64,000 nt of DNA from Methylotenera sp964400215 (GCA_964400215.1 CAYNSY010000005.1:36864-100863), one strand, 5' to 3'; numbered from the stretch's first letter, positions 43,577-51,837 are shown. Notes: a model not told the origin generated them from the sequence alone. Numbers and translations: made by a program.

Positions 43577-45469
43577 TTGAACAACATCTTTAAAAACATT
43601 GCCATCTGGGTCGCCATCGCCATGGTATTGATGGCGGTGTTTAATCTGTCTGGTGTTAAAAATGGCGCAGACAGCCAAATCGTCTATTCGCAATTCATCC
43701 AAGAAGTGAAAGATGGACGCATCGCTAAGGTGCAAATTGATGGTCGCGTATTGCGTGGTACCACGCATGACGGTAAAAAATTCAATAGTTATGCGCCTAC
43801 CGACCCGTGGTTGGTGTCCGATTTGCTAAAAAATAATGTGCAGGTGGAAGCCAAGCCTGAAGAAGAGCAATCTTTCTTGATGAGCTTGTTTGTCTCCTGG
43901 TTCCCAATGATATTGTTAATTGCTGTTTGGGTGTTTTTCATGCGCCAAATGCAAGGCGGCGGTAAAGGCGGCGGACCGTTCTCGTTTGGCAAAAGTAAGG
44001 CCAGGCAGTTGGACGAAAGCAATAACCAAACAACGTTTGCGGACGTGGCTGGTTGCGATGAGGCTAAGGAAGAAGTGACCGAAATCGTTGAGTTTTTGCG
44101 TGACCCAACTAAATTCCAGAAACTAGGTGGCCGCATCCCGCGGGGTGTGCTCATGGTGGGCCCACCGGGTACCGGTAAAACCTTGTTGGCGCGTGCGATT
44201 GCCGGCGAAGCCAAAGTCCCGTTCTTCACTATATCGGGTTCCGATTTCGTTGAAATGTTTGTCGGTGTTGGTGCATCACGCGTGCGCGACATGTTTGAGC
44301 AAGCCAAGAAAAGCTCACCCTGCATCATCTTCATCGATGAAATTGATGCGGTAGGTCGCAGCCGTGGATCGGGCACAGGCGGCGGTAATGACGAGCGTGA
44401 GCAAACACTCAACCAGCTATTGGTGGAGATGGATGGCTTTGAAGGTAACTCCGGTGTGATTGTGATTGCCGCAACCAACCGTGCCGATGTATTGGATAAA
44501 GCCTTGCTGCGCCCAGGCCGTTTCGATCGCCAAGTGATGGTGTCTTTGCCGGACATTAAAGGCCGTGAACAAATTTTAATGGTGCACATGCGTAAAGTGC
44601 CTATCGATGTGGACGTGAAAGCCGACATACTGGCGCGTGGTACGCCGGGTTTTTCAGGTGCGGATTTGGCCAATTTGGTCAACGAAGCGGCCTTGTTTGC
44701 TGCGCGTCGCAATAAACGCACGGTGGACATGCAAGACTTTGAAGACGCCAAAGATAAAATTTTTATGGGCCCTGAGCGTAAATCCATGATCATGCGTGAA
44801 GAAGAACGCCGTAACACGGCCTACCATGAATCTGGTCATGCCGTGGTTGCCAAGTTGTTGCCTAAAGCCGACCCCGTGCATAAAGTGACCATCATGCCGC
44901 GTGGCTGGGCATTGGGTTTGACCTGGCAGTTGCCGGAGTTCGATCGCATCAGTAATTACAAAGACAAGATGCTGGAAGAAATTTCTATCTTATTTGGCGG
45001 CCGCATTGCCGAAGAAATTTTCATGCATCAAATGTCCACCGGTGCGTCCAATGATTTCGAGCGTGCCACCAAATTGGCGCGTGACATGGTGACCCGCTAC
45101 GGCATGTCCGATGCACTGGGTACCATGGTCTATGCCGGCAGTGAGCAAGACTCCTTGTTTGGTAGCATGAGTTCGAAAACCGTGTCTGAAGCCACCCAGC
45201 AAAAAGTGGACGCAGAAATTCGACGCATCTTGGATGAACAGTACGGCTTAGCGCGTAAATTGTTAGAAGACAACCGTGATAAAGTCGAAGCCATGACCGC
45301 CGCTTTGATGGAGTATGAAACCATCGATGCCGATCAAATTAACGACATCATGGCAGGCATCGCTGTGCGTCCGCCTAAACCATCGCAAAGCAAAGCAAAC
45401 CCACCCAAAGACAAGGGTCCCGGTGAAGTCGGCGCTACGCCAGCAGCGCAGCCTGCCGCCAAAACCTAA
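43577..45469 (+). CDS. ftsH: ATP-dependent zinc metalloprotease FtsH
   Basis: Membrane-anchored AAA+ protease degrading misfolded membrane proteins and, in E. coli, sigma-32 and LpxC. From the TTG at 43577 (AAGGA about 9 nt upstream) the protein has 630 residues: two transmembrane segments (about 6-24 and 100-120), Walker A GPPGTGKTLLARAIAGEA, Walker B IIFIDEIDAVG, the second region of homology (ATNRADVLDKALLRPGRFDR) and the HESGH zinc site. The open frame extends 11 codons further upstream, but the protein sequence of relatives starts at this TTG position (NNIFKNIAIW). Terminator at 45496-45525. Confidence 0.97.
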   Translation: MNNIFKNIAIWVAIAMVLMAVFNLSGVKNGADSQIVYSQFIQEVKDGRIAKVQIDGRVLRGTTHDGKKFNSYAPTDPWLVSDLLKNNVQVEAKPEEEQSFLMSLFVSWFPMILLIAVWVFFMRQMQGGGKGGGPFSFGKSKARQLDESNNQTTFADVAGCDEAKEEVTEIVEFLRDPTKFQKLGGRIPRGVLMVGPPGTGKTLLARAIAGEAKVPFFTISGSDFVEMFVGVGASRVRDMFEQAKKSSPCIIFIDEIDAVGRSRGSGTGGGNDEREQTLNQLLVEMDGFEGNSGVIVIAATNRADVLDKALLRPGRFDRQVMVSLPDIKGREQILMVHMRKVPIDVDVKADILARGTPGFSGADLANLVNEAALFAARRNKRTVDMQDFEDAKDKIFMGPERKSMIMREEERRNTAYHESGHAVVAKLLPKADPVHKVTIMPRGWALGLTWQLPEFDRISNYKDKMLEEISILFGGRIAEEIFMHQMSTGASNDFERATKLARDMVTRYGMSDALGTMVYAGSEQDSLFGSMSSKTVSEATQQKVDAEIRRILDEQYGLARKLLEDNRDKVEAMTAALMEYETIDADQINDIMAGIAVRPPKPSQSKANPPKDKGPGEVGATPAAQPAAKT

Positions 45470-45495
45470 GCCTGGATTTTTTCTAAGGCGCATGC

Positions 45496-45525
45496 AAAAA
45501 AGGGCTAGGAAACTAGCCCTTTTTC
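45496..45525 (+). terminator. Rho-independent terminator after ftsH
   Basis: AGGGCTAG (45501-45508) and CTAGCCCT (45513-45520) enclose a GAAA loop, followed by TTTT; A-run upstream extends the stem. Confidence 0.88.
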
Positions 45526-45557
45526 TATGCTTAACGAATTTAAGTATAATTCGTCTT

Positions 45558-46376
45558 ATGAATTTTCAATGTGGTAACCACCTATTGGTGCTCGATCGCC
45601 CGCATATCATGGGCATAGTCAATGTGACCCCCGATTCCTTTTCCGATGGTGGTCGTTATGCCAGTGTTGATTTGGCCGTGGCCCATGCGATGCAGCTTGT
45701 TGCTGACGGCGCAGACATCTTAGACATCGGTGGTGAATCGACCCGGCCCGGTGCCGAACCGGTCAGCTTGGACGAGGAGCTGGCTCGGGTTATTCCTGTG
45801 ATTAGCGCATTAACTCAAGCCGTCTCCGTGCCCATTTCCATCGATACTTACAAGCCCGAGGTGATGCGCTTAGCCATAGAAGCGGGGGCCGCCATGGTCA
45901 ATGATGTGCAGGCCTTGCGCATGCCAGGTGCTTTAGACGTGCTAGCCAATAGCACGGCAGGCGTGTGCTTAATGCACATGCAAGGCACACCGCAAACCAT
46001 GCAGCGCAGCCCCCACTATGATGACGTGCTGAACGATGTGCGGGACTTCTTAAGTGAGCGTTTGCAAACACTGCAGGCGCGCGGCATCGCCATCGAGCGT
46101 ATCGTGCTTGACCCGGGTTTTGGCTTCGGTAAAACCCGCGCGCACAACATCAGCTTGCTTAAAAATTTACAGCAGCTGTGCGATTTAGGCGCGCCATTAT
46201 TGGTGGGCTTATCGCGTAAATCCATACTGGCTGCGATTGCCGGTGATGATAGTCAGCGTTTGCCAGCCAGTCTTGCCGCAGCCGTGATTTCAGCCATGAA
46301 AGGCGCTAAAATACTGCGTGTGCACGATGTAAAAGCCACTGCAGAAGCCCTTAAGGTTTACTCTGCCATACAATGA
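45558..46376 (+). CDS. folP: dihydropteroate synthase
   Basis: Condenses dihydropterin pyrophosphate with p-aminobenzoate in folate synthesis. The 272-residue protein (start ATG 45558; an upstream extension of the frame runs into ftsH and the terminator and is rejected) has IMGIVNVTPDSFSDGG, ILDIGGESTRPGA, the SIDTYKPEV block and LVGLSRKS. A TATAAT at 45544-45549 sits only 8 bp before the ATG, which would make a very short leader. It overlaps or nearly abuts glmM. Confidence 0.97.
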   Translation: MNFQCGNHLLVLDRPHIMGIVNVTPDSFSDGGRYASVDLAVAHAMQLVADGADILDIGGESTRPGAEPVSLDEELARVIPVISALTQAVSVPISIDTYKPEVMRLAIEAGAAMVNDVQALRMPGALDVLANSTAGVCLMHMQGTPQTMQRSPHYDDVLNDVRDFLSERLQTLQARGIAIERIVLDPGFGFGKTRAHNISLLKNLQQLCDLGAPLLVGLSRKSILAAIAGDDSQRLPASLAAAVISAMKGAKILRVHDVKATAEALKVYSAIQ

Positions 46377-46390
46377 ATGGAATAAAGCAA

Positions 46391-47746
46391 ATGACGAAAA
46401 AATACTTTGGTACAGATGGCATACGCGGCAAGGTGGGTGAGTCACCGATTACCCCGGAGTTTGTCATGCGTTTAGGCTATGCCGCGGGCAAGGTGCTGAC
46501 CCAAGTAAGCAGCAATCTGGCTAAAGGCGCCCACCCGGCGGTATTGATTGGTAAAGACACGCGCATTTCCGGCTACATGCTAGAAGCGGCCTTAGAGGCA
46601 GGCTTATCGGCTGCAGGCGTCGACGTATTGCTGACCGGCCCCATGCCCACCCCAGCCGTGGCTTACCTAACTCGCGCATTGCGCGCGCAAGCCGGCATCG
46701 TCATTTCTGCCTCGCATAACCCTTATTACGACAACGGCATCAAGTTTTTTTCCAGCGCTGGCGCTAAATTGGGCGATGCCATCGAGCATGCCATAGAGGC
46801 CGAATTGGCTAAGCCCATGCAAGTCATGGAATCGGCTCAACTCGGTAAAGCTCGGCGTATAGACGACGCAGCCGGTCGTTACATCGAGTTTTGCAAAAGC
46901 ACCTTTCCGTCCAGCATGGATTTGCGTGGTCTAAAAATCGTTTTGGATTGCGCGCACGGCGCGACTTACCACGTCGCCCCGAATGTGTTTCATGAGTTAG
47001 GCGCAGAAGTCATCGCCATAGGCAACAAGCCGGACGGCTTAAACATCAACGAGCAAGTAGGCTCCACCCATCCACAAGCACTGCAAAAAGCTGTGTTGGC
47101 TGAGCAAGCCGATTTAGGCATAGCGTTTGATGGTGATGGCGATCGGGTCATGATGGTCGATAGCCAAGGCCGATTGCTCGACGGCGATCAATTGCTCTAC
47201 ATCATTGCCAGTGGCTTGCATAAAAATGGCCAGCTGCAAGGCGGTGTAGTGGGTACGCTGATGACCAATCTGGCCTTGGAACATGCGCTACAAAAACGCG
47301 CCATTCCGTTTGCCCGCGCCAAAGTGGGTGATCGCTATGTCTTGGAGTTGCTCAATGAAAAAGGCTGGTTGTTGGGTGGTGAGAATTCTGGGCACATCTT
47401 GACCTTGGATAAACACAGCAGCGGCGATGCCATCATTGCTGCCTTGCAAGTGTTGCATGCGCTACGCTTAAGCGGGCAATCGCTTAGCGATTTAAGCGCG
47501 GATTTAGTGCTGTATCCGCAAGTCTTGATCAATGTGACCACCGCTAAAAAGATAGCCTTGGATCAGGTCAGCATACAGGACGCCGTTAAAGTCGCGGAAC
47601 AACGCTTGGCCGGCAGCGGCCGTGTCCTGCTGCGCGCATCGGGTACTGAAGCTAAGATACGCGTCATGGTGGAAGGGCAAGATGCCGGTTTGGTGCAAAC
47701 ACTGGCGGAATCTATTGCTGCTGCGGTTAAGTTGGCTGCCAGCTAA
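46391..47746 (+). CDS. glmM: phosphoglucosamine mutase
   Basis: Converts glucosamine 6-phosphate to glucosamine 1-phosphate for peptidoglycan and LPS precursors. The protein (451 residues from ATG 46391) begins KKYFGTDGIRG, with the phosphoserine active site ISASHNPYYDNGIKFF near 100, the metal loop FDGDGDRVMMVD near 240 and the C-terminal substrate loop RASGTEAKIRVMVEG. An in-frame ATG at 46373 would overlap the folP stop by 4 bp; either start is possible. The folP-glmM order follows ftsH as in E. coli. Confidence 0.96.
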   Translation: MTKKYFGTDGIRGKVGESPITPEFVMRLGYAAGKVLTQVSSNLAKGAHPAVLIGKDTRISGYMLEAALEAGLSAAGVDVLLTGPMPTPAVAYLTRALRAQAGIVISASHNPYYDNGIKFFSSAGAKLGDAIEHAIEAELAKPMQVMESAQLGKARRIDDAAGRYIEFCKSTFPSSMDLRGLKIVLDCAHGATYHVAPNVFHELGAEVIAIGNKPDGLNINEQVGSTHPQALQKAVLAEQADLGIAFDGDGDRVMMVDSQGRLLDGDQLLYIIASGLHKNGQLQGGVVGTLMTNLALEHALQKRAIPFARAKVGDRYVLELLNEKGWLLGGENSGHILTLDKHSSGDAIIAALQVLHALRLSGQSLSDLSADLVLYPQVLINVTTAKKIALDQVSIQDAVKVAEQRLAGSGRVLLRASGTEAKIRVMVEGQDAGLVQTLAESIAAAVKLAAS

Positions 47747-47785
47747 ACCCAGCCACAGGCAGCAAGCGCTTTGCAATAAAGTTCG

Positions 47786-47825
47786 CTGTCACAAATTTTT
47801 CATATTATTTTCATCTTTCGTTCAC
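47786..47825 (+). promoter_or_regulatory. PhoB-box-like array upstream of the PAP2 gene
   Basis: Four heptamers spaced exactly 11 bp: CTGTCAC (47786), TTTTCAT (47797), TTTTCAT (47808), CGTTCAC (47819), separated by 4-bp A/T-rich spacers. The first matches the Pho box heptamer CTGTCAT at six of seven positions. No clear -10 box follows. Confidence 0.7.
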
Positions 47826-47885
47826 GCGACAATGACATCCTCGCTTTTATGATTATTTCAATAGCCATAAAAGTCGAGGTGCAGC

Positions 47886-48422
47886 ATGCCCTATAAAATG
47901 CGTTGGTATTTAAATCGCATGCATAGATTGGACAGTAATTTGTGCATAGCGGTGAATCAGACCAGTCAAGTTCGCTTGATACGCGATGTGTTTAGACTGG
48001 TTAGTCGTCTAGGCGATGGCCTATTCTGGTATAGCCTGATGTTATTAATCCTGCTGTTTGAGGGTAGGGCTGGTATTGGGCCAGTGATACACATGGCGCT
48101 GGCCGGTTTGTTTGGCACGCTCTTGTACAAATGGCTAAAAGGCAAAACGCTGCGTCCTCGTCCCTTTGAAGTGCACCAGGATATCTTCTTGACCGGCAAA
48201 CCCTTGGACAAATTCAGCTTCCCCTCAGGCCATACCTTGCACGCCGTGGTATTCGGCTTGGTGGCGATTAATTATTACCCAGCGCTGTCTTTCTTGATAC
48301 TACCGTTTGTCAGTATGGTGGCTTTGTCGCGCGTGGTATTGGGTTTGCATTACCCCAGCGATGTGTTGGCCGGTGCCTTGATAGGCAGTCTGATCGCTGC
48401 CTTGTCTTTTCTAGTGGTGTAA
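47886..48422 (+). CDS. PAP2-family membrane phosphatase
   Basis: 178-residue integral membrane phosphatase with the three PAP2 motifs: KGKTLRPRP (about 85-93), PSGHT (about 113-117) and SRVVLGLHYPSD (about 147-158), and four to five hydrophobic segments. Members dephosphorylate phosphatidate, phosphatidylglycerol phosphate or undecaprenyl pyrophosphate. A PhoB-box-like array lies upstream, and the phospholipase C and glycosyltransferase genes follow, which favours a lipid phosphatase acting on phosphatidate, but this is inference from context. Confidence 0.85.
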   Translation: MPYKMRWYLNRMHRLDSNLCIAVNQTSQVRLIRDVFRLVSRLGDGLFWYSLMLLILLFEGRAGIGPVIHMALAGLFGTLLYKWLKGKTLRPRPFEVHQDIFLTGKPLDKFSFPSGHTLHAVVFGLVAINYYPALSFLILPFVSMVALSRVVLGLHYPSDVLAGALIGSLIAALSFLVV

Positions 48423-48460
48423 GCGACTAGCTTAAAAAATTAGCCTAAAAAATCATAGCC

Positions 48461-49306
48461 CTAATTGGCATTGGCTGGGAAATAACGCAGCGGTAGCGGA
48501 TGCAACACGTGTAAGTGGCTTAAGCATTCCTCACGCCAATCATCGAGCTGTTGCACACTTAAGTTTTTCAATTCCGGTTCTAGCAAAGGTCGGTCGCCAT
48601 TAAGCACCAGGCCTATGTCTTGCACCGCCACTTGGGTTTTGGCGATGTAATAGACGAAGTGCTTGAAAACTTTTTTATCCAAGACATGGACCGTGCGATA
48701 AATTAAATGCGGCAAATGAATCGCACGCAACACCCCGTCCCAAAATGCCAGGCGTTTTAAGGCGGCGGACGTAATACCGATGCTGCATCTAAATTGCACG
48801 GACATGAACTGGCTCAAGGCGACTTGGTGCTCATTTAGTAAGCGCCGTGGCGAGGTCTTAATCAGTGGCGCTAGGTGGGCGTCCATGGCCCATTCAGAAG
48901 TGATGTGGGTGAGGATATCGTTCTTAAACCACTTAGCCTCATGAGCGGGCACAAAGTGATTGTGTGCAATCACGTCCACGTATAAATGACTTAGGTAGCC
49001 AATGGCAATCGCCGTTTCTTGCTCGGTCTTGGCGGATGCCATGAGTTGTTGGGCATTTTCCCATAAGTGGGTGTGGCGAAAGCGGTGGCTGATGATGGCC
49101 AGGTCCGGCAGGCAGGCACCAGCCATGACCAATTCAGGAAATTTCTTAATGGCGGACTGCAAGCGTGGGTCCAGCAGTGGCATGGCCCAAAGTAGCGATT
49201 GGGCGAAGTATAAGTGCGTCACCAAGCCCCATGCGTTAGCGTCTACCGAATACAAGCAGCAGGGTAGCCACCAATAAAGTTTGTGCATGAAGCCAGTCAA
49301 TTTCAT
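48461..49306 (-). CDS. zinc-dependent phospholipase C family protein, exported
   Basis: 281-residue protein resembling the zinc-dependent phospholipase C/S1-P1-like fold family. After a Sec-type signal (from Met1 or Met7) the sequence DANA-WGLVTH would leave Trp26 as the mature N-terminus, followed by His31; in Bacillus cereus phospholipase C the N-terminal Trp and a nearby His bind zinc. Further candidate ligands occur in AGACLPDLAIISHRF, RHTHLW and GYLSHLYVDVIAHNHFVPAH. The predicted role is hydrolysis of phospholipid head groups to diacylglycerol. A four-heptamer PhoB-box-like array lies 24 bp upstream. Some family members are not phospholipases, so the activity is unproven. Confidence 0.75.
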   Translation of the reverse strand: MKLTGFMHKLYWWLPCCLYSVDANAWGLVTHLYFAQSLLWAMPLLDPRLQSAIKKFPELVMAGACLPDLAIISHRFRHTHLWENAQQLMASAKTEQETAIAIGYLSHLYVDVIAHNHFVPAHEAKWFKNDILTHITSEWAMDAHLAPLIKTSPRRLLNEHQVALSQFMSVQFRCSIGITSAALKRLAFWDGVLRAIHLPHLIYRTVHVLDKKVFKHFVYYIAKTQVAVQDIGLVLNGDRPLLEPELKNLSVQQLDDWREECLSHLHVLHPLPLRYFPANAN

Positions 49307-49329
49307 GTTTAGTAATGTGACGCTTGCAC

Positions 49330-49369
49330 ATGAAAAAATCGTGACAGAAACATGATAATTTCATGACGA
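49330..49369 (-). promoter_or_regulatory. PhoB-box-like array upstream of the phospholipase gene
   Basis: On the minus strand four heptamers at an exact 11-bp period: TCGTCAT, TTATCAT, CTGTCAC, TTTTCAT (plus-strand starts 49363, 49352, 49341, 49330). Spacers are 4 bp. The proximity to the ATG at 49304-49306 suggests either a very short leader or use of the downstream Met7. Confidence 0.72.
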
Positions 49370-49379
49370 AATTTAATCA

Positions 49380-49412
49380 AATTCATTAAAGTGTCATATT
49401 GTCGCGTTATCT
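49380..49412 (+). promoter_or_regulatory. PhoB-box-like site and -10 for the glycosyltransferase gene
   Basis: AATTCAT (49380-49386) and GTGTCAT (49391-49397) spaced 11 bp, followed after 9 bp by a -10-like TTATCT (49407-49412), the layout usual for Pho-dependent promoters. Divergent from the array at 49330-49369. Confidence 0.55.
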
Positions 49413-49460
49413 TGCTAGTCATCAGTAGCAGACCTTATACCAAGGATAGGCCAAGCCACC

Positions 49461-50666
49461 ATGATCAAGCGCAATAGCAATACCCAGCCTTTAAAGATTT
49501 TATTTTTGTCGGACGTGTATTTCCCGCGTATTAATGGGGTTTCAACCTCCATACGCACCTTTGTCGAGCAGTTACAAGGTTTGGGCCATACCGTGCATTT
49601 AATTGCACCCGATTATGCGAGCGTAACTGAAGACGAAGCCTGGATCATGCGGGTGGCGGCACGCAGCATTTATTTCGATCCGGAAGACAAGTTAATGCGC
49701 TTTGGTTCGGCTATGGATTTGCTGCCTGACTTAGCCAAACAAGGCTATGACTTGATACATGTGCACACGCCATTTGTGGCGCATTACGTCGGCTTGAAGT
49801 TAGCAGAAAAGCTGAATATCCCCTGTGTAGAAACTTACCACACCTTCTTCGAAGATTATTTGCATCACTATTTGCCGTGGTTGCCCAAGACCATGGCCAA
49901 GGGTTTGGCACGCTTCATTTCCAAACGCCAGTGCAACAGCGTGGACGCTATTGTTTCGCCCTCTAAACCCATGTTGGATGTGCTGCGAGCCTATGGGGTG
50001 GCCGTTAATGCCGATGTCATTCCTACCGGCTTGCAAGCCCACAGTTTTAAGGAAGCGGACGGGTCGGCTTTTAGGAAAAAATACGGCATTGCCTCGGATA
50101 GGCCGATGATGCTGTATGTGGGCCGCGTAGCCTTTGAGAAAAATATCGATTTTCTCTTGCACATGACCAAGGCGCTATTGGAAAAGCAGCCCAATGCCTT
50201 ATTGGTGGTCACCGGCGAAGGCCCGGCAGAAGCCAGCTTGCATAAATTGGCCAAAACCCTAGGCATAGAAAACAGCGTGCAATTCATAGGTTACCTAGAC
50301 CGTGCCACCGAGCTTAACGCCTGTTATCAGTCCGCCGACGTGTTTGTGTTTGCCTCTAAAAGTGAAACGCAAGGTTTGGTGTTGTTGGAAGCCATGGCGC
50401 AAGCCACGCCTGTGGTGGCGATTGCCGAGCTGGGCACGGCCTCCATATTGGTGGAGGGTAAAGGGGCGTTAATAGCACCCGATGACAGTCACTTGTTTGC
50501 TGAAAAAGTGGCGCAATTACTATCCCACCCTGAGCACTGTTACGAGTTAGGCCGTCAGGGCTTGGATTACGCGATGGCCAATTGGACAGCAAGATTACAA
50601 GCGCAACGCTTAGAGGGCTTTTACCAAAGCGTGATTGAAGCCAAGCAGGGACCTAAGTCAGCTTAA
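49461..50666 (+). CDS. GT4 glycosyltransferase, diacylglycerol glucosyltransferase-like
   Basis: 401-residue GT-B fold, GT4-family enzyme. It opens with ILFLSDVYFPRINGVSTSIR, and has ETYHTFFEDYLHHY near 130, VIPTGLQAHSF, MLYVGRVAFEKNIDFLL, TGEGPAE, and the EX7E motif in SETQGLVLLEAM. The N-terminal pattern (F-x-P-x-x-N/S-G-V-x-T-S) and the YHT-x-Y/F-E-D-Y-x-H block resemble alpha-monoglucosyldiacylglycerol synthases of Gram-positive bacteria and mannosyltransferases of the PimB type. Its divergence from a phospholipase C gene under PhoB-like sites suggests diacylglycerol as acceptor; the sugar donor cannot be told. Confidence 0.8.
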   Translation: MIKRNSNTQPLKILFLSDVYFPRINGVSTSIRTFVEQLQGLGHTVHLIAPDYASVTEDEAWIMRVAARSIYFDPEDKLMRFGSAMDLLPDLAKQGYDLIHVHTPFVAHYVGLKLAEKLNIPCVETYHTFFEDYLHHYLPWLPKTMAKGLARFISKRQCNSVDAIVSPSKPMLDVLRAYGVAVNADVIPTGLQAHSFKEADGSAFRKKYGIASDRPMMLYVGRVAFEKNIDFLLHMTKALLEKQPNALLVVTGEGPAEASLHKLAKTLGIENSVQFIGYLDRATELNACYQSADVFVFASKSETQGLVLLEAMAQATPVVAIAELGTASILVEGKGALIAPDDSHLFAEKVAQLLSHPEHCYELGRQGLDYAMANWTARLQAQRLEGFYQSVIEAKQGPKSA

Positions 50667-50701
50667 TCGTACGTTAAATTCCGACGGCTGAAACGGGCGA
50701 A

Positions 50702-50790
50702 ACCTTATCGCGGCGGGGCGCCGCTCCTACATACGAATTTCAAGCCGAGTTATTTGAGGCTTAGAAATGACGGCAATGCGGCATGAGCTT
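50702..50790. repeat. fragment of interspersed repeats
   Basis: Contains GCGGCGGGGCGCCGCTCCTACA (split here as GCGGCGGGGC plus GCCGCTCCTACA), also found inside the element at 57351-57533, and then a diverged copy of the ACGAATTTCAAG...AAATGACGG segment that recurs at 50870-50910. With the following copy it fills the gene-free stretch 50667-51132. Confidence 0.75.
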
Positions 50791-50814
50791 GTCCAAATCC
50801 CACCGTTCGCCCTT

Positions 50815-51050
50815 CACGATGATCAATGTGAGTTTTATTGAGCATTAGATCAGAAGGGAATGCCCTTCACGAATTTCAAGTCGAGTTGTTTGAGACTTAG
50901 AAATGACGGGAATGCCCTTGCGGCATTGCGGCATGAGCTTGTCGAAGGGTGCTAAGTGCAAATTGCAGATAACCGTGATATTTATCGGCTTGTTTCTGGA
51001 TAGCGCATGCTTCGACAAGCTCAGCACGAACGGGGCGAAAATTGCGGCAT
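50815..51050 (+). repeat. 236-bp inverted repeat, left copy
   Basis: Identical except one base (T at 50830 against C) to the reverse complement of 63765-64000. It includes the REP-like CTTCGACAAGCTCAGCACGA core and a short ORF of 60 codons (minus strand) that appears in both copies only because the DNA is the same. Confidence 0.95.
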
Positions 51051-51084
51051 TGCAGCCCCGCCGCGAATTGCGATTTCTGACATA

Positions 51085-51114
51085 AAAAAAGCCAGCATGA
51101 ATGCTGGCTTTTTT
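51085..51114 (-). terminator. Rho-independent terminator of the pst-phoU operon
   Basis: GCCAGCAT/ATGCTGGC stem (51091-51098, 51101-51108) flanked by seven A and six T; lies 19 bp beyond the phoU stop on the minus strand. Confidence 0.88.
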
Positions 51115-51132
51115 AATCGCTAGGGGAGCGAA

Positions 51133-51837
51133 TTAGGCTTTAACTTCTTCGGCCATTTCATCCATGCTGATGTGGCGCACGTCTTTACCCTTAACCATGT
51201 AAACCACGTATTCGGAAATGTTTTTTGCGTGGTCACCAATTCGTTCTATGGCTTTAGCAATAAACAACACTTCCAATGACATGGAGATGGTGCGTGGGTC
51301 TTCCAACATGAAGGTGATCAAATGACGGATGGACATTTGGTAATGTTCGTCCAGTTGTTGGTCCATTTCGGCAATTTCTAACACCTTGGAAGAATCCGAA
51401 CGAGCAAACGCATCCAAGGCCATGTGCAACATCTCACGCGCCATGTTGGCCATGGTTTTGATCTCAGCAAAACGCGGCGTCCACATGCGATCGGTTTCTA
51501 TGGTTTTTTGTGAAAAGCGCGCAATTTTAGCTGCTTCGTCACCTATGCGCTCTAAGTCAGTAATGGTTTTAATCATCATTAAAATCATGCGCAAATCACC
51601 GGCAGCCGGTTGACGGCGGGCGATAATGTGGCTGCAATCTTCATCCACTTGCACTTCCAGGTCATTGACTAGGTGGTCATTTTTAATGACGTTTTCGGCT
51701 AGTTGGGTATTGGATTTAACCAAAGATTCCAAGGCGTCGACTATTTGTTGCTCGACCAGGCTGCCCATTTCTAGGACCTTGGCGCGTACGGCTTCTAATT
51801 CGGCGTCGTACTGTTTGTATATGTGTTCAGATGACAT
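51133..51837 (-). CDS. phoU: phosphate signalling regulator PhoU
   Basis: Negative regulator linking the Pst transporter to the PhoR/PhoB two-component system. The 234-residue all-helical protein has two PhoU repeats with the metal-binding E/DxxxD patterns (ITDLERIGDEAAKIA near 90 and AKAIERIGDHAKNISEYV near 200). Length is standard. Last gene of pstS-pstC-pstA-pstB-phoU. Confidence 0.97.
   Translation of the reverse strand: MSSEHIYKQYDAELEAVRAKVLEMGSLVEQQIVDALESLVKSNTQLAENVIKNDHLVNDLEVQVDEDCSHIIARRQPAAGDLRMILMMIKTITDLERIGDEAAKIARFSQKTIETDRMWTPRFAEIKTMANMAREMLHMALDAFARSDSSKVLEIAEMDQQLDEHYQMSIRHLITFMLEDPRTISMSLEVLFIAKAIERIGDHAKNISEYVVYMVKGKDVRHISMDEMAEEVKA

Noticed and set aside
43789..44817. 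342-codon open frame opposite ftsH
   Set aside because: Long antisense frame over a strongly conserved AAA+ gene; its composition is low-complexity Ser/Pro/Leu and it has no recognisable motif.
45315..45557. Longer FolP start at 45315
   Set aside because: The extension overlaps the ftsH 3' end and crosses its terminator; family length and the MNFQCG start support 45558.
50845..51027. 60-codon ORF (minus), also present identically at 63788-63970 (plus)
   Set aside because: It lies wholly inside the 236-bp repeat, has no ribosome-binding site or recognisable domain, and the identity reflects repeat DNA rather than a conserved protein.
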